A stretch of DNA of 64,000 nt from Acidobacteriota bacterium (lineage in GTDB: Bacteria > Acidobacteriota > Blastocatellia > Pyrinomonadales > Pyrinomonadaceae), in assembly GCA_025463135.1 (NCBI GenBank), contig JAOAPY010000043.1:1-64000 (forward strand), read 5' to 3'. The notes beneath the pieces are model-generated. The model saw nothing but the letters and a program-made list of their open reading frames with translations. It had not been told where the DNA came from and did not search any database. The translations under genes were made by a program, and so were the position numbers. Shown one piece after another: positions 53,894-62,848 of the stretch (position 1 is the first letter of the stretch; every line of letters begins with the position of its first letter).

Positions 53894-55831
53894 ATGCATA
53901 TGTTTGAACCAGGTAAAGTAATCAGAGTGTTTGTTGCCAGTGCGGTGCTGCTTGTGCCGAACGCCGGTGTACTTGCGCAAACTCCGTCAGCTACACCACC
54001 GCCGCGCAACCCTGCGCAACGCGATGCGACGCGCCCGCCGGGCTCGGAACAGAACCCCACAACTCCGCCGGAAACGCGCCCTAACACTCAGAATCCAGCG
54101 ACACCTCCGGGTTCACAGCAGCCGGCGCCGCAGACGCCGCCAGGATCAACTATTCCACCACAGACTCCGACGCAACAGAATCAACCGGCGACGGTGCAAC
54201 CAAATGCTGTTCCCGGGGCGACCCCTTTGCCGGCAGATCAAGTAACCCAGGAACCCGTGGAACCAAATTTTCCATCGGTGGAACCGCGACCATTACCGCC
54301 CATGCCGAATCTGACGCGACTGGGTGTGGTGAGCGGAAACGTGGTGACCATTTCTCTTAACGAGGCGATACGTCTGGCGCTTGCCAATAATAATGATATT
54401 GAAGTTTCGCGCGATGATGTGCGCATCGCGGAATCACAACTGCGCGCTTTTGAAGGTGTCTACGATCCGTTCTTTACCATCACACCGCAGATCGATACTC
54501 GTGTCACGCCAATTCAGAACGTTTTCAGTGGTGCGCCCACAGGCAAGTTGTCAACGAGCGTTTTCTCGCTGAGCCCGGCAGTCACCAAGTCATTCAGCAG
54601 GGGTGGTGGAACCTACGAACTAAGTTTCAGCAATAACAGGAATACGACCAGCGCCACCAGCAGCACGTTGAATCCCTACTACTCTTCTAATCTGGCTTTG
54701 ACGGTCAGTCAGCCACTGCTGCGTAATCGCTCAATCGACAATAATCGGCGCCAGATCAGAATACAAAAGAAGCGCGTCGAACAATCGGATGCTGACTTTC
54801 GGCGGCGCACCATCGATGTGATTGCCCAGGTGCAGAGTGCGTATTGGGATCTCGTGTTTGCGATGCGCGATCAGCAGGTCCAGTTGGACAATGTCAATCT
54901 CTCGAGAGAGAACCTGCGACAAATTGAAGCGCAAATCTCGGCTGGAGCCAAGGCCCCGCTTGATCGCTCTGAGGTTCTGACCGAACTTGCAAATCGTGAA
55001 TCGGCGCTTTTATCGGCTACGCAGACAGTGTCGATCGCCGAGAATACTTTGAAGCAGTTGATGCTCAAAGATCCCACGGCCCCGCAGTGGTCCGCACAGA
55101 TTACGCCGACAGATACACCGGTGGTCGACACGAACCCGGTAAATCTGAATGACGCCATTACCGAAGCGCGCAAGAACCGCCCCGAACTGCAGCGCCTGCG
55201 CCTGCAACGCGACATCAACGGCATCGACTTGCAGTATTTTAGAAATCAGATCAGGCCGCAGGTTGACCTGGTGGCCACGGTGGCCTCGACGGGACTGGCT
55301 GGAACGCCATGTAACGCTGCGGTGACTACTTGTTCCGGAAGTCCACCACCGTTTTTGGTTGGTGGTTACTTTAAGGACTTGGGAAATCTGGCCAAGTTTC
55401 AAACGCGCAACATCACGGTCGGCGTGGCGATTCAGATTCCGCTCCATAACACAACGGCGAAAGCAAATCTGGCAGGCGCGCACATTCAACAGGAGCAGCT
55501 CGAGGCTTCGGTGCGCTCGACTGAACAAGTGGTCGAGGTAGACGTGCGCAACGCAGCGCAGAGTGTTGAGTCCGCCAGGCTGCAAGTGCTCACCGCCCGT
55601 GATGCGCGGCGCAATGCTGAAATTCAACTCGAGGGTGAACAACGACTCTATTCAGTCGGCCGCTCGACCACCTATTTATTGATCCAGCGTCAGAATGCGC
55701 TGGCCAACGCGCGTGATGCTGAAGTGAGAGCTGAAACCGGTTACAGCAAAGCAGTCTCGAGCCTCCAGCACGCGACCTCAACTACCCTGCATGCCAACAA
55801 CGTGATCGTGGACAACCCACTTAAGCCATAG
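53894..55831 (+). CDS. TolC-family outer membrane protein
   Basis: 645 aa from ATG 53894 (AAGGAG ten nt upstream); the frame is open to 53810. Signal peptide residues 1-28 or so (VIRVFVASAVLLVPNAGVLA). A Pro/Thr/Gln-rich low-complexity linker of about 110 residues follows, which is unusual for TolC proteins. Then two OEP repeats: ISLNEAIRLALANNNDIEVSRDDVRIAESQL and LNDAITEARKNRPELQRLRLQRDINGID. It should form a trimeric outer-membrane channel for efflux or secretion; no inner-membrane pump gene is adjacent. Confidence 0.88.
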   Translation: MHMFEPGKVIRVFVASAVLLVPNAGVLAQTPSATPPPRNPAQRDATRPPGSEQNPTTPPETRPNTQNPATPPGSQQPAPQTPPGSTIPPQTPTQQNQPATVQPNAVPGATPLPADQVTQEPVEPNFPSVEPRPLPPMPNLTRLGVVSGNVVTISLNEAIRLALANNNDIEVSRDDVRIAESQLRAFEGVYDPFFTITPQIDTRVTPIQNVFSGAPTGKLSTSVFSLSPAVTKSFSRGGGTYELSFSNNRNTTSATSSTLNPYYSSNLALTVSQPLLRNRSIDNNRRQIRIQKKRVEQSDADFRRRTIDVIAQVQSAYWDLVFAMRDQQVQLDNVNLSRENLRQIEAQISAGAKAPLDRSEVLTELANRESALLSATQTVSIAENTLKQLMLKDPTAPQWSAQITPTDTPVVDTNPVNLNDAITEARKNRPELQRLRLQRDINGIDLQYFRNQIRPQVDLVATVASTGLAGTPCNAAVTTCSGSPPPFLVGGYFKDLGNLAKFQTRNITVGVAIQIPLHNTTAKANLAGAHIQQEQLEASVRSTEQVVEVDVRNAAQSVESARLQVLTARDARRNAEIQLEGEQRLYSVGRSTTYLLIQRQNALANARDAEVRAETGYSKAVSSLQHATSTTLHANNVIVDNPLKP

Positions 55832-55867
55832 CGGTACCGCGATCCCAAAGCGGCGCTCTTTGATCTT

Positions 55868-55915
55868 GGAGTGCGAAGACAACAGTCCGTTGCCTTCGCA
55901 CTCCATTATTTTGTG
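55868..55915 (+). terminator. Rho-independent terminator after the TolC-like gene
   Basis: GGAGTGCGAAG (55868-55878) and CTTCGCACTCC (55894-55904) form a perfect 11-bp stem that extends by an inner CAAC/GTTG pair around a short loop. ATTATTTTGT follows. Position 37 nt after the stop codon fits. Confidence 0.75.
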
Positions 55916-56191
55916 TAGGGGTCGTGGTCGAGGCTGTGTCAAGATTCTCTCTGATTCGTGGGACAATGGAACTGCCCAGTACCACCTGCGCAAGCGGGTG
56001 TGTCAAGCGATTTGTGAATTACGAATGCGGAATTGTGATTAACTTAAAGAAACGAACAATCCGAAACCGGTATGAAGACTTCTTTAAGCTGGATCGTTTT
56101 GCCTTTGCGCATCACACTCACGCTCTTTAATTGAATCACGCGAAAGAAGATAGTAGGCAGTCTGCATCGGCCGATATACAATGCTTCAGGA
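55916..56191. other. Intergenic, no gene seen
   Basis: No convincing reading frame or repeat is visible between the terminator and the prepilin peptidase gene. It probably contains the promoter of the downstream gene. Confidence 0.4.
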
Positions 56192-57082
56192 ATGAATCCA
56201 TCTTTGTCATCGCTTCTACCCGACACGCCACTTCCCTTGCCTTTCCTGTTCATAATAACCGGCGTTTTTGGCGCCATCATCGGCAGTTTCCTGAATGTGG
56301 TAATCCATCGATTGCCGCAGGAAGAGTCGATCGTCTTTCCCAACTCGCGTTGCCCTTCGTGTACGGCGGCCATAGCCTGGTACGACAACATTCCTGTCTT
56401 AAGTTATCTGTTGCTGCGGGGCCAATGCCGCTCATGCAAAACGGGGATCGCGATTCGTTATCCGGCGGTAGAGTTATTGACGGCCTTGCTATATGTAGCT
56501 GTCACCTGGCGTGACGGCCTTTCTTTAGCGCTGCCGTTTGATTTGATCTTCGTGAGCGCGCTGGTCGCGCTAATTTTCATCGACGCCGAACACATGTTGC
56601 TCCCCAACGCGATCACTTATCCGGGGGTAATCTTCGCTTTGGTGGCGCGGCTGGTGATTCCTCTAGGCGGCGGCGCGCCGCACTTTGACGATCTGGAGCC
56701 CTTAACCCGAGGCTTCCTGCACGGCATGCCTTTGTGGGCCGCTTCCGTAATCGGCGCTGTAATTGGTGGACTAATCGGTGGCGGTTCCCTTTGGCTGATG
56801 GGTTGGACCTGGGAAAAACTCCGCGGCATCGAAGCAATGGGACTAGGCGACGTCAAGATGATGTTTATGGTGGGCGCTTATCTTGGCTGGCGTTTGACGA
56901 TTCTGACAATCTTTTTCGGGGTGCTGTCGGGCTCGCTGATTGGGATTGCTTTGATGGTGCGCCAGGGAAGACGGAATATGCAGATGCTTCTGCCCTTCGG
57001 TGTCTTTCTCGGCATCGGCGCTATTGCCGCCCTGCTTATCGGCTCGCAAGTAGTCGTGTGGTATGCGGGACAGTTTGGGTAG
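56192..57082 (+). CDS. Prepilin leader peptidase / N-methyltransferase (PilD type)
   Basis: 296 aa integral membrane protein. N-terminal GAIIGSFLNVVIHRLP, then a zinc-binding region with two Cys pairs (CPSC, CRSC) surrounding DNIPVLSYLLLRG and RYPAVE. The two catalytic aspartates of the A24 family are in FIDAEHMLLPN and GLGDVKMM. It cleaves and methylates type IV prepilins or type II secretion pseudopilins at the inner membrane. No pilin gene is nearby in the window. Confidence 0.95.
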   Translation: MNPSLSSLLPDTPLPLPFLFIITGVFGAIIGSFLNVVIHRLPQEESIVFPNSRCPSCTAAIAWYDNIPVLSYLLLRGQCRSCKTGIAIRYPAVELLTALLYVAVTWRDGLSLALPFDLIFVSALVALIFIDAEHMLLPNAITYPGVIFALVARLVIPLGGGAPHFDDLEPLTRGFLHGMPLWAASVIGAVIGGLIGGGSLWLMGWTWEKLRGIEAMGLGDVKMMFMVGAYLGWRLTILTIFFGVLSGSLIGIALMVRQGRRNMQMLLPFGVFLGIGAIAALLIGSQVVVWYAGQFG

Positions 57083-57090
57083 GAAGGTCA

Positions 57091-57141
57091 TTGGACTTTG
57101 GACTTTGGTCTTTGGTCTTTGGTCTTTGGTTTTTGGTTTTT
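57091..57141. repeat. CTTTGGT heptamer array (left arm, pilD-kinase spacer)
   Basis: About seven heptamer units of type ACTTTGG/TCTTTGG. The inverted array of type AAAGACC/ACCAAAG lies at 57241-57298, ending one base before the kinase ATG. The two arms could pair over a loop of about 100 nt in RNA. Confidence 0.75.
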
Positions 57142-57240
57142 GAATAGACGGCGCGAGGTCATTTTTTAGATTGTGTGTTTATCCCGTTGCGTTCAGTCAA
57201 TACTATTTGCATCCGCGGGTGGATCTAAACCTGGGGGAAT

Positions 57241-57298
57241 CCAAAAGACCAAAGGCCTAAAACCAAAGACCAAAGACCTAAGACCCAAGACCTAAAAT
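57241..57298. repeat. ACCAAAG heptamer array (right arm, pilD-kinase spacer)
   Basis: Units such as AAAGACC, AAAGGCC, TAAAACC, AAAGACC and TAAGACC are in tandem, complementary to the array at 57091. They occupy the whole untranslated leader just before the kinase start, where a ribosome binding site would be expected, and no good Shine-Dalgarno is visible. Confidence 0.75.
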
Positions 57299-57300
57299 CA

Positions 57301-58743
57301 ATGTCCCGCCGCACAACATTTGGCGCTTCGCTGCTAACCGTCTTCTTTATCCTCGCGGCAACGTTTGCGGTCTTCCTTTACGCGTACGCGCCGGCAACGC
57401 CGAATGTACGTGGTCCAATTCTGTTATCGGCATTCGTAATAATTCTGATTGCCAGCCTGCTTTGCATCCTCTTCTTCCTGCGCTGGATGCTGCGCCCTTA
57501 CCGGCAACTGGTCGGCGAGGCCGAGCGGGCGCCCGTCACCTCTCACGCCCACAAGTCGCAGGACGAAGCGCAGTTTGTGCTGGAGACCTTCCAGTCAATC
57601 GTGGCCCAACTTCAGGCCCAGCAAAAAGAGCTCGAACGATTGAGCGAACAAGCCAGCCAGCGCGCCGATTCAGCCGAGCGCTTCAGCGAGCGAATCGTGG
57701 CCAGCGTTCCCTCGGGTCTTATTGCTTTCGACGGCACTGGTCACTCGCTGGTAATCAATGGACCGGGCCGGGCGCTGTTGGAAATCGAGGGAGAAGGTGT
57801 CGGTCAACCTGTTAAAGAGTTATTGAGAAGCCTGCCGCAGCTGGCTGATATCGTCGAGACCTGTCTGCAGACGGGCATGCTTTTTCGCCGCGAAGAAATC
57901 CAAACAATCTCTGAAAGTGGTACCGCCAGGCGATTGGGAGCGACTGTTGCTCCCATCGATCTTACCTCCGAGCGCGGCGCCCTCTGCCTGTTGACAGATA
58001 TTACGGAGGTGACCCAACTGCGAGAGCAGGTGGCGCTCAAACGAAATCTCGAAAGCCTGGGCGAGATGTCGGCCGGCCTGGCTCATGAATTCAAGAATGC
58101 GATCGCCACACTACACGGCTATGCTCAGCTATTGCAGAACCTCGACTTAGACAACGCGGGTCGCTCGGCAACTTCATCACTGCTCAATGAGGTCCGTAAC
58201 CTTTCCGAGATGGTTACGTCTTTTCTGAACTTTGCGCGCCCACAGCCGCTCCAGCTCGAAGAAATTTCGCTGGCGGAACTGCTGGAAGGCTGCGCCCTGG
58301 AATTGAAACCGCTTTACGATACGCAGCGGATAGCATTGAGAATGGAAGCGGTGTCCACAAACCAGGCGCGACAAATCGTCATACACGCGGACGAGCGCAT
58401 GCTGCGCCAGGCATTATTGAACCTTTTGCGCAACGGCGCCGAAGCGATTCCCGAAAACGCAATTGAACGGCAGGTGGTTGTCACGTACTCCAGCGGCCAA
58501 GATGCGGGCGGTAATTCATCCGTGGTGCTTGAAATCAAAGACACCGGCACAGGGATTCCGGCTACAGATCTGCAACGCATCTTTTTCCCTTTTGTCACCA
58601 CCAAAGCCAACGGGCACGGTATCGGTCTGGCGCTCGCTCACCGTGTAATCACCGAACACGGCGGAACGTTAACCGCGGCGAATGGGAAAGAAGGCGGCGC
58701 CGTATTCACCATTCGCCTGCCAGCGTCGCCTTTGGCAGGTTAG
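57301..58743 (+). CDS. Membrane sensor histidine kinase (NtrB-like)
   Basis: 480 aa. Two N-terminal membrane helices (LLTVFFILAATFAVFLYAY and LSAFVIILIASLLCILFFL) enclose a very short periplasmic loop. A coiled linker (residues 85-125) and a PAS domain (about 130-240) follow. HisKA has phospho-His262 in GLAHEFKNAIATLHGY. The HATPase domain has an N-box (LLNLLRNGAEAIP), DTGTGIP, FPFVTTK and GHGIGLALAHRV. No response regulator is adjacent on the same strand. Confidence 0.94.
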   Translation: MSRRTTFGASLLTVFFILAATFAVFLYAYAPATPNVRGPILLSAFVIILIASLLCILFFLRWMLRPYRQLVGEAERAPVTSHAHKSQDEAQFVLETFQSIVAQLQAQQKELERLSEQASQRADSAERFSERIVASVPSGLIAFDGTGHSLVINGPGRALLEIEGEGVGQPVKELLRSLPQLADIVETCLQTGMLFRREEIQTISESGTARRLGATVAPIDLTSERGALCLLTDITEVTQLREQVALKRNLESLGEMSAGLAHEFKNAIATLHGYAQLLQNLDLDNAGRSATSSLLNEVRNLSEMVTSFLNFARPQPLQLEEISLAELLEGCALELKPLYDTQRIALRMEAVSTNQARQIVIHADERMLRQALLNLLRNGAEAIPENAIERQVVVTYSSGQDAGGNSSVVLEIKDTGTGIPATDLQRIFFPFVTTKANGHGIGLALAHRVITEHGGTLTAANGKEGGAVFTIRLPASPLAG

Positions 58744-58792
58744 CAGGGATTTCATTCTGGTCACTGATCCTGTTAGAAGCTCACACAAGGGG

Positions 58793-59785
58793 TTACCCTG
58801 GGCTAAGATTTGCGAACGCCTTCGGCGCAAGCGAAGGCCGTACTTGTACGGTGAGTAAAACAATTTCGGGAACCACGCGAAACCGCACAGGCAAAATGCT
58901 GGTGCCGATGCCGGTCGTTACAAATAGGTGATGTTGGTTCTCAAAGACATGGCCCGCCGCATAACGCTGTCCAAAATTTGACGGTTCGACCGGTCTTCCA
59001 ATAAAGGGAAAGCTAACCTGGCCGCCATGCGTATGTCCGGCCAACGACAAAGGCACGCTTTTAGGCAGGCGCGGAAAGATGTCGGGATTGTGGGTTAACG
59101 CGATCACCGCCGCACCCCTGGGAACTTTGTCTATCGTTTCCTGTATGTGTTGTGGTCGCGTCCACAAATCGGCGAGACCGGCAAGCCAAAGAGAAGTGCC
59201 GCCCGTTTTCAACTCCAGGACTTCGTCGTCAAGGACCTTGATTCCCTGGTCCTCGAGGGCCCGTCGCACTTTCGTGCCGTTGTACCACCAATCATGGTTT
59301 CCCAAAACTGAGTAGACACCGAGCGGCGCGTGCAGGTCTTTCAAGAATGCCGCAGTTACTTCGGGCTCGACGCGGTGGCTGTGCCAACTGTTCGGCGACA
59401 TATAGTCACCAAGCAGCACTATCAGATCAGGTTGCAGTTGATTTGTTCGGGCAACGATCTGCCGCAGCTTCTGATCGTTGATGAAGGGACCGCCCGTATG
59501 AATATCTGAAATGATCGCTATCTTGAGACCGCCAAGCTCTGGCGGCCAATTCGCGATTTGGACTGTCTCCTGATGTATGATGAGGCGGTTAGGTTCGATC
59601 AGAAAAGCATAGAAGGCCAGGCCGCCAAGCAACACCAGAATCGTCGCCAGCGCTACTCGAATTCTTTTTTTCCACACCGGAGGGCGGCCCCATTCGGACG
59701 GCCCGGGCCGGCTACGCAGCTCATGAAGAAGAAAAAGTACCAATCCCAGCAGACCGGCGACGCCGATTACAAACGGAATGGTCAT
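58793..59785 (-). CDS. Membrane-anchored metallophosphoesterase (YaeI-like)
   Basis: 330 aa. Two N-terminal membrane helices (residues 3-20 and 45-62) anchor a calcineurin-like phosphoesterase domain with the metal-binding motifs SDIHTGG, LLGDYMS, LGNHDWW, ALTHNPD and AGHTHGG. Members of this family act on phospholipid-type phosphodiesters such as UDP-diacylglucosamine. Convergent with the kinase gene. Confidence 0.92.
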   Translation of the reverse strand: MTIPFVIGVAGLLGLVLFLLHELRSRPGPSEWGRPPVWKKRIRVALATILVLLGGLAFYAFLIEPNRLIIHQETVQIANWPPELGGLKIAIISDIHTGGPFINDQKLRQIVARTNQLQPDLIVLLGDYMSPNSWHSHRVEPEVTAAFLKDLHAPLGVYSVLGNHDWWYNGTKVRRALEDQGIKVLDDEVLELKTGGTSLWLAGLADLWTRPQHIQETIDKVPRGAAVIALTHNPDIFPRLPKSVPLSLAGHTHGGQVSFPFIGRPVEPSNFGQRYAAGHVFENQHHLFVTTGIGTSILPVRFRVVPEIVLLTVQVRPSLAPKAFANLSPG

Positions 59786-59810
59786 AACAATTCAAGGCCG
59801 CCTGAATGTT

Positions 59811-60118
59811 CGACAAACTTCGGTTTGTCGCGGAGTCGCAGCGGCTTCCAATCCAAACTCACACGATTAACAACCTCATCATGGACAAACTGAAGTTTGT
59901 CGCGGAGTCGCAGCGGCTTCCAATTCAAACTCACACGATTAACAACCTCACCATCGACAAACTGAAGTTTGTCGCGGAGTCGCAGCGGCTTCCAATCCAA
60001 ACTCACACGATTAACAACCTCACCATCGACAAACTGAAGTTTGTCGCGGAGTCGCAGCGGCTTCCAATCCAAACTCACACGATTAACAACCTCATCATCG
60101 ACAAACTGAAGTTTGTCG
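59811..60118. repeat. 72-bp tandem repeat array built on 20-bp palindromes
   Basis: Five palindromes of the type CGACAAACTGAAGTTTGTCG start at 59811, 59883, 59955, 60027 and 60099, exactly 72 bp apart; the 52-bp spacers are nearly identical (CGGAGTCGCAGCGGCTTCCA... CAACCTCA). Because 72 is a multiple of three, open frames exist on both strands, but they are artefacts of the repeat. The array lies between the ubiD-like gene's stop and the metallophosphoesterase start. Confidence 0.9.
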
Positions 60119-60135
60119 GACACTAACCAAAATTT

Positions 60136-61896
60136 TTAAAGCCCGTTCGGAAAGTATTCACGCCAGCGATCATCTACCCGTTCCCTGATATCGTCGCGCA
60201 CCAATAACTCATCGGGAAATCCGGGCTTGGTGCGCGCGTCGATGATTATGGGTCCACTGTAGGCGAGGTGATGCCGGACCACCGTAGCTTTGGCAGAATG
60301 AATATCCGCCGCCGGTTCGAAGCGCGTCCAGGTGGTCCACAAAAAATCTATGGTCGAGTGGGCCACGGCCACATCATCATGCAGCACCAACAGCGGCCAC
60401 TGGGCAAACGCAGGTTCTTTGACCAGCCGCGCCGCCTGGTCCGGGTCTTGATCGTACGGAACTCCCTGAAGCACCAGACAGCCCGCACAAAACGCCGCGG
60501 CTTTGGAGACGGCGTGCGGCAACTCACCATGAAACTCTCGCGGCAATTCGCGCCGTGCCGCACCGAGCCCGAGCATGATCGCCTTACTGCCCTCGTTCAC
60601 CTGGCCGCTGGTGTAGTCGAGAGTGTCCATGGAAACGTTTGCCAGGACGAACAGATCCGTTTCCGGAATAAATCGAGCCAGCACATGCTCAAGCAAGGCA
60701 GGAAAATTTCGCAGATCCTGCTGCGTGTCGGTCAGGATCAAAAACTTCGTCAAGGAAAGTTGACCCTCTCCCAGGATCCGAAATGCCGACACCAATGCTT
60801 CTCGCCCGTAACGCTCCTGGACCACCGCCGCGCATAACGAATGGAAACCGGTTTCACCATAGGTCCAAAGGTCGCGCACGCTCGGCATCACCAAAGGGAA
60901 CAGGGGCGACAACAGTTCCTGAAGATAATCGCCGATAAAGAAATCCTCCTGTCGCGGTTTCCCTACCACGGTCGCGGGATAGATCGCATCATGACGATGA
61001 AAGACGGCGTCGACGTGAAAGACCGGATAGTCATGTCTTAAGGAGTAGTAGCCGTAGTGGTCGCCAAATGGTCCTTCCGCTTTGCGCTCATGCGGTCCTA
61101 CCTGACCAACGAGGGCGAATTCCGCTTCGGCAGCTAAGCGGTGCGCCCCACCTAAAGGGTTCTTTGTCATCCTGATTTTTTCACCAGCGAGCAACGAAGC
61201 CAGCACCAGTTCCGGTACGTCTTCCGGCAAAGGCGCAATCGCCGCGAGGATCAGCGCGGGTGGACCACCGAGAAAGACCGTCACGGGCAAGGGCTGGCCC
61301 AACCTTTCACTTTCGTTGTAATGAAAGCCTCCACCCTTTTGAATCTGCCAGTGCAGACCGGTTGACTGCGAGTCGTACACCTGCATTCGATAAATGCCCA
61401 GATTGTGTTTTTTGGTGGCTGGATTTTCGGTATAGACAAGCGGCAGAGTAATGAACGGTCCGCCGTCTTCCTGCCAGGTAGTCAGAACAGGAAGCTCATC
61501 AAGTCGCGCCGGCCTGTCGACTACTTCGGTGACAGGCGCACGCGAGGTGTTGCGCGTTCCCAGTTTGAGAAACTCAACCGCCAGCGAACGGTGCTGCCAA
61601 AGCTCAGCCGGTCTTGGAGGCAGCAGGGACTCGGCAATCTGGACCATCTCGCGCACCAACCGTTGAGGCTTGGGGCCAAAAGCCAGATCAATTCGTTTCC
61701 TGGTACCGAAGAGATTGGTAACAACCGGAAAGCGACTTCCTTTCACTTTCGTGAACAGCAAGGCCGGGCCGCCTTGTTCAATTACACGGCGGTGGACTTC
61801 AGCAAGTTCGAGATAAGGATCGATTTCGGCTTCAATAGTTACGATGTCTTTTTCGTGAGCGAGGACGTCGAGATATGTGCGAAGACTGCGGTGCAT
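60136..61896 (-). CDS. UbiD-family decarboxylase
   Basis: 586 aa from ATG 61896 (MHRSLRTYLDVL); a longer frame begins at a TTG inside the upstream palindrome and is unlikely. Family features: GGPALLF near the N-terminus, TKKHNLGIYRMQV, FHYNESERLGQPLPVTVFLGGPP, EAEFALVGQV, EGPFGDHYGYYS and GKPRQEDFFIGDYLQELL. UbiD enzymes use prenylated FMN to decarboxylate aromatic or unsaturated acids; length is larger than the usual 490-500 aa. The gene is flanked on both sides by the same palindrome family. No ubiX is in the window. Confidence 0.9.
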   Translation of the reverse strand: MHRSLRTYLDVLAHEKDIVTIEAEIDPYLELAEVHRRVIEQGGPALLFTKVKGSRFPVVTNLFGTRKRIDLAFGPKPQRLVREMVQIAESLLPPRPAELWQHRSLAVEFLKLGTRNTSRAPVTEVVDRPARLDELPVLTTWQEDGGPFITLPLVYTENPATKKHNLGIYRMQVYDSQSTGLHWQIQKGGGFHYNESERLGQPLPVTVFLGGPPALILAAIAPLPEDVPELVLASLLAGEKIRMTKNPLGGAHRLAAEAEFALVGQVGPHERKAEGPFGDHYGYYSLRHDYPVFHVDAVFHRHDAIYPATVVGKPRQEDFFIGDYLQELLSPLFPLVMPSVRDLWTYGETGFHSLCAAVVQERYGREALVSAFRILGEGQLSLTKFLILTDTQQDLRNFPALLEHVLARFIPETDLFVLANVSMDTLDYTSGQVNEGSKAIMLGLGAARRELPREFHGELPHAVSKAAAFCAGCLVLQGVPYDQDPDQAARLVKEPAFAQWPLLVLHDDVAVAHSTIDFLWTTWTRFEPAADIHSAKATVVRHHLAYSGPIIIDARTKPGFPDELLVRDDIRERVDDRWREYFPNGL

Positions 61897-61927
61897 TAAG
61901 TGAGGGAGTATACCCGCTGCCAAAATG

Positions 61928-62042
61928 TCCGACAAACTTCAGCTTGTCGTTGAATGTACTACAGGCTGCCAGCCTGTAGTTGGACCCTGCACCGATGCTG
62001 CTGCCTATATTGCTCAAATCGACAAACTGAAGTTTGTCGGAC
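61928..62042. repeat. REPIN-like element with 16-bp terminal inverted repeats
   Basis: GTCCGACAAACTTCAG (61928-61943) and CTGAAGTTTGTCGGAC (62027-62042) are perfect inverted repeats bounding a 115-bp element. Each end extends to the 20-bp palindrome seen in the 59811 array. In the middle is a second palindrome ACTACAGGCT-GCC-AGCCTGTAGT (61958-61980). Confidence 0.85.
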
Positions 62043-62049
62043 GTTTCAT

Positions 62050-62679
62050 CTATGGCTGATCCGGAGTGCCGATGGTGCGCGGCCGGGTCTTGGCCGGCGG
62101 CTGGGTTTCATCCAAACGATGCTGAATCATCCTCGTCGACGTTCGGGCGGCGTCTGAGATTTTCGGATCGAACGAATCGTTAAACGGTTTGATTTGATCA
62201 AGCGTTTCCGCATTGCCTAATCGGCCTAGAACGTCCAGCAACCGCGGCAGAACTTTCGGCGGAACGTTTTCCTGTTGCAAAAAGGGATAGAGAAGCGCGG
62301 GACTCTCGAGCTGAGTCAAATATCCGGCGGCCTGCTCATGCCGTGATGAATCGAGATCGCGGACAATCTGAATGAGCACGAGTGACTTGCCCATGCGGTA
62401 CAAAGCCCAGTTGAGGGCCAGCCGCACACGCTTGTCTTTCTCCTGCAGCGCATAACCCTCGACCAACTTCTTTTGTTCGAGCGCAACGAGACGGGCCAGC
62501 GCTTCTGCAGCCGCCTGACGGGTGGCCGGATCGAGGCTCGCAAGTTCTTTGGCATATCGCCCAGAAGCGTTTTGATCAGCCGCGTCATCTTGCCACGTCG
62601 AGCGGGCGCGCGCAGCAAACGCCGAAGAGAACAGCAGCAACCCGATCAGGAAGTAAGAAACCCAACCTTTCGTTTTCAT
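62050..62679 (-). CDS. Small exported HEAT-like repeat protein
   Basis: 209 aa from ATG 62679, preceded by GGAGAAG; the frame is open further upstream but without a signal. The signal peptide (residues 1-22 or so, KGWVSYFLIGLLLFSSAFAARA) is followed by helical pairs such as DPATRQAAAEALARLVALEQ and PRLLDVLGRLGNAETLDQI, typical of HEAT/PBS-lyase-like repeats. The C-terminus is Pro/Arg/Thr-rich. Probably a periplasmic interaction protein. Confidence 0.7.
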   Translation of the reverse strand: MKTKGWVSYFLIGLLLFSSAFAARARSTWQDDAADQNASGRYAKELASLDPATRQAAAEALARLVALEQKKLVEGYALQEKDKRVRLALNWALYRMGKSLVLIQIVRDLDSSRHEQAAGYLTQLESPALLYPFLQQENVPPKVLPRLLDVLGRLGNAETLDQIKPFNDSFDPKISDAARTSTRMIQHRLDETQPPAKTRPRTIGTPDQP

Positions 62680-62773
62680 AAGAATCTTCTCCGGGAATAA
62701 GGCAGTTAGTTGGTGGCGCTCGGTTGGATGCCGAAAACGGTACCAGCGATAGCAACTCCGCAGTACGCTGGCC

Positions 62774-62838
62774 GTTAGATAGCACACTTGTGCGCCTAAC
62801 GTTGAATGCCGTGCAAGCCAGGCGGACGCTTGCTAAAC
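62774..62838. repeat. MITE-like element, copy 3 (short)
   Basis: Begins GTTAGAT (62774), contains GCACACTTGTGCGC and AGGCGGACGCTTG, and ends CTAAAC (62838). Same block order as the elements at 50717 and 52143 but with a shorter centre. It lies between the HEAT-like gene and the M16 peptidase gene. Confidence 0.55.
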
Positions 62839-62848
62839 GAAATTTATT

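Noticed and set aside
59811-60118. CRISPR array
   Set aside because: Both the 20-bp palindrome and the 52-bp intervening parts are repeated, so there are no unique spacers and no cas genes.
59806-60126. Repetitive proteins of 106 aa (plus) and 113 aa (minus)
   Set aside because: Both frames are open only because the repeat unit is 72 bp; no ribosome site, and the sequence is explained as a palindrome array.
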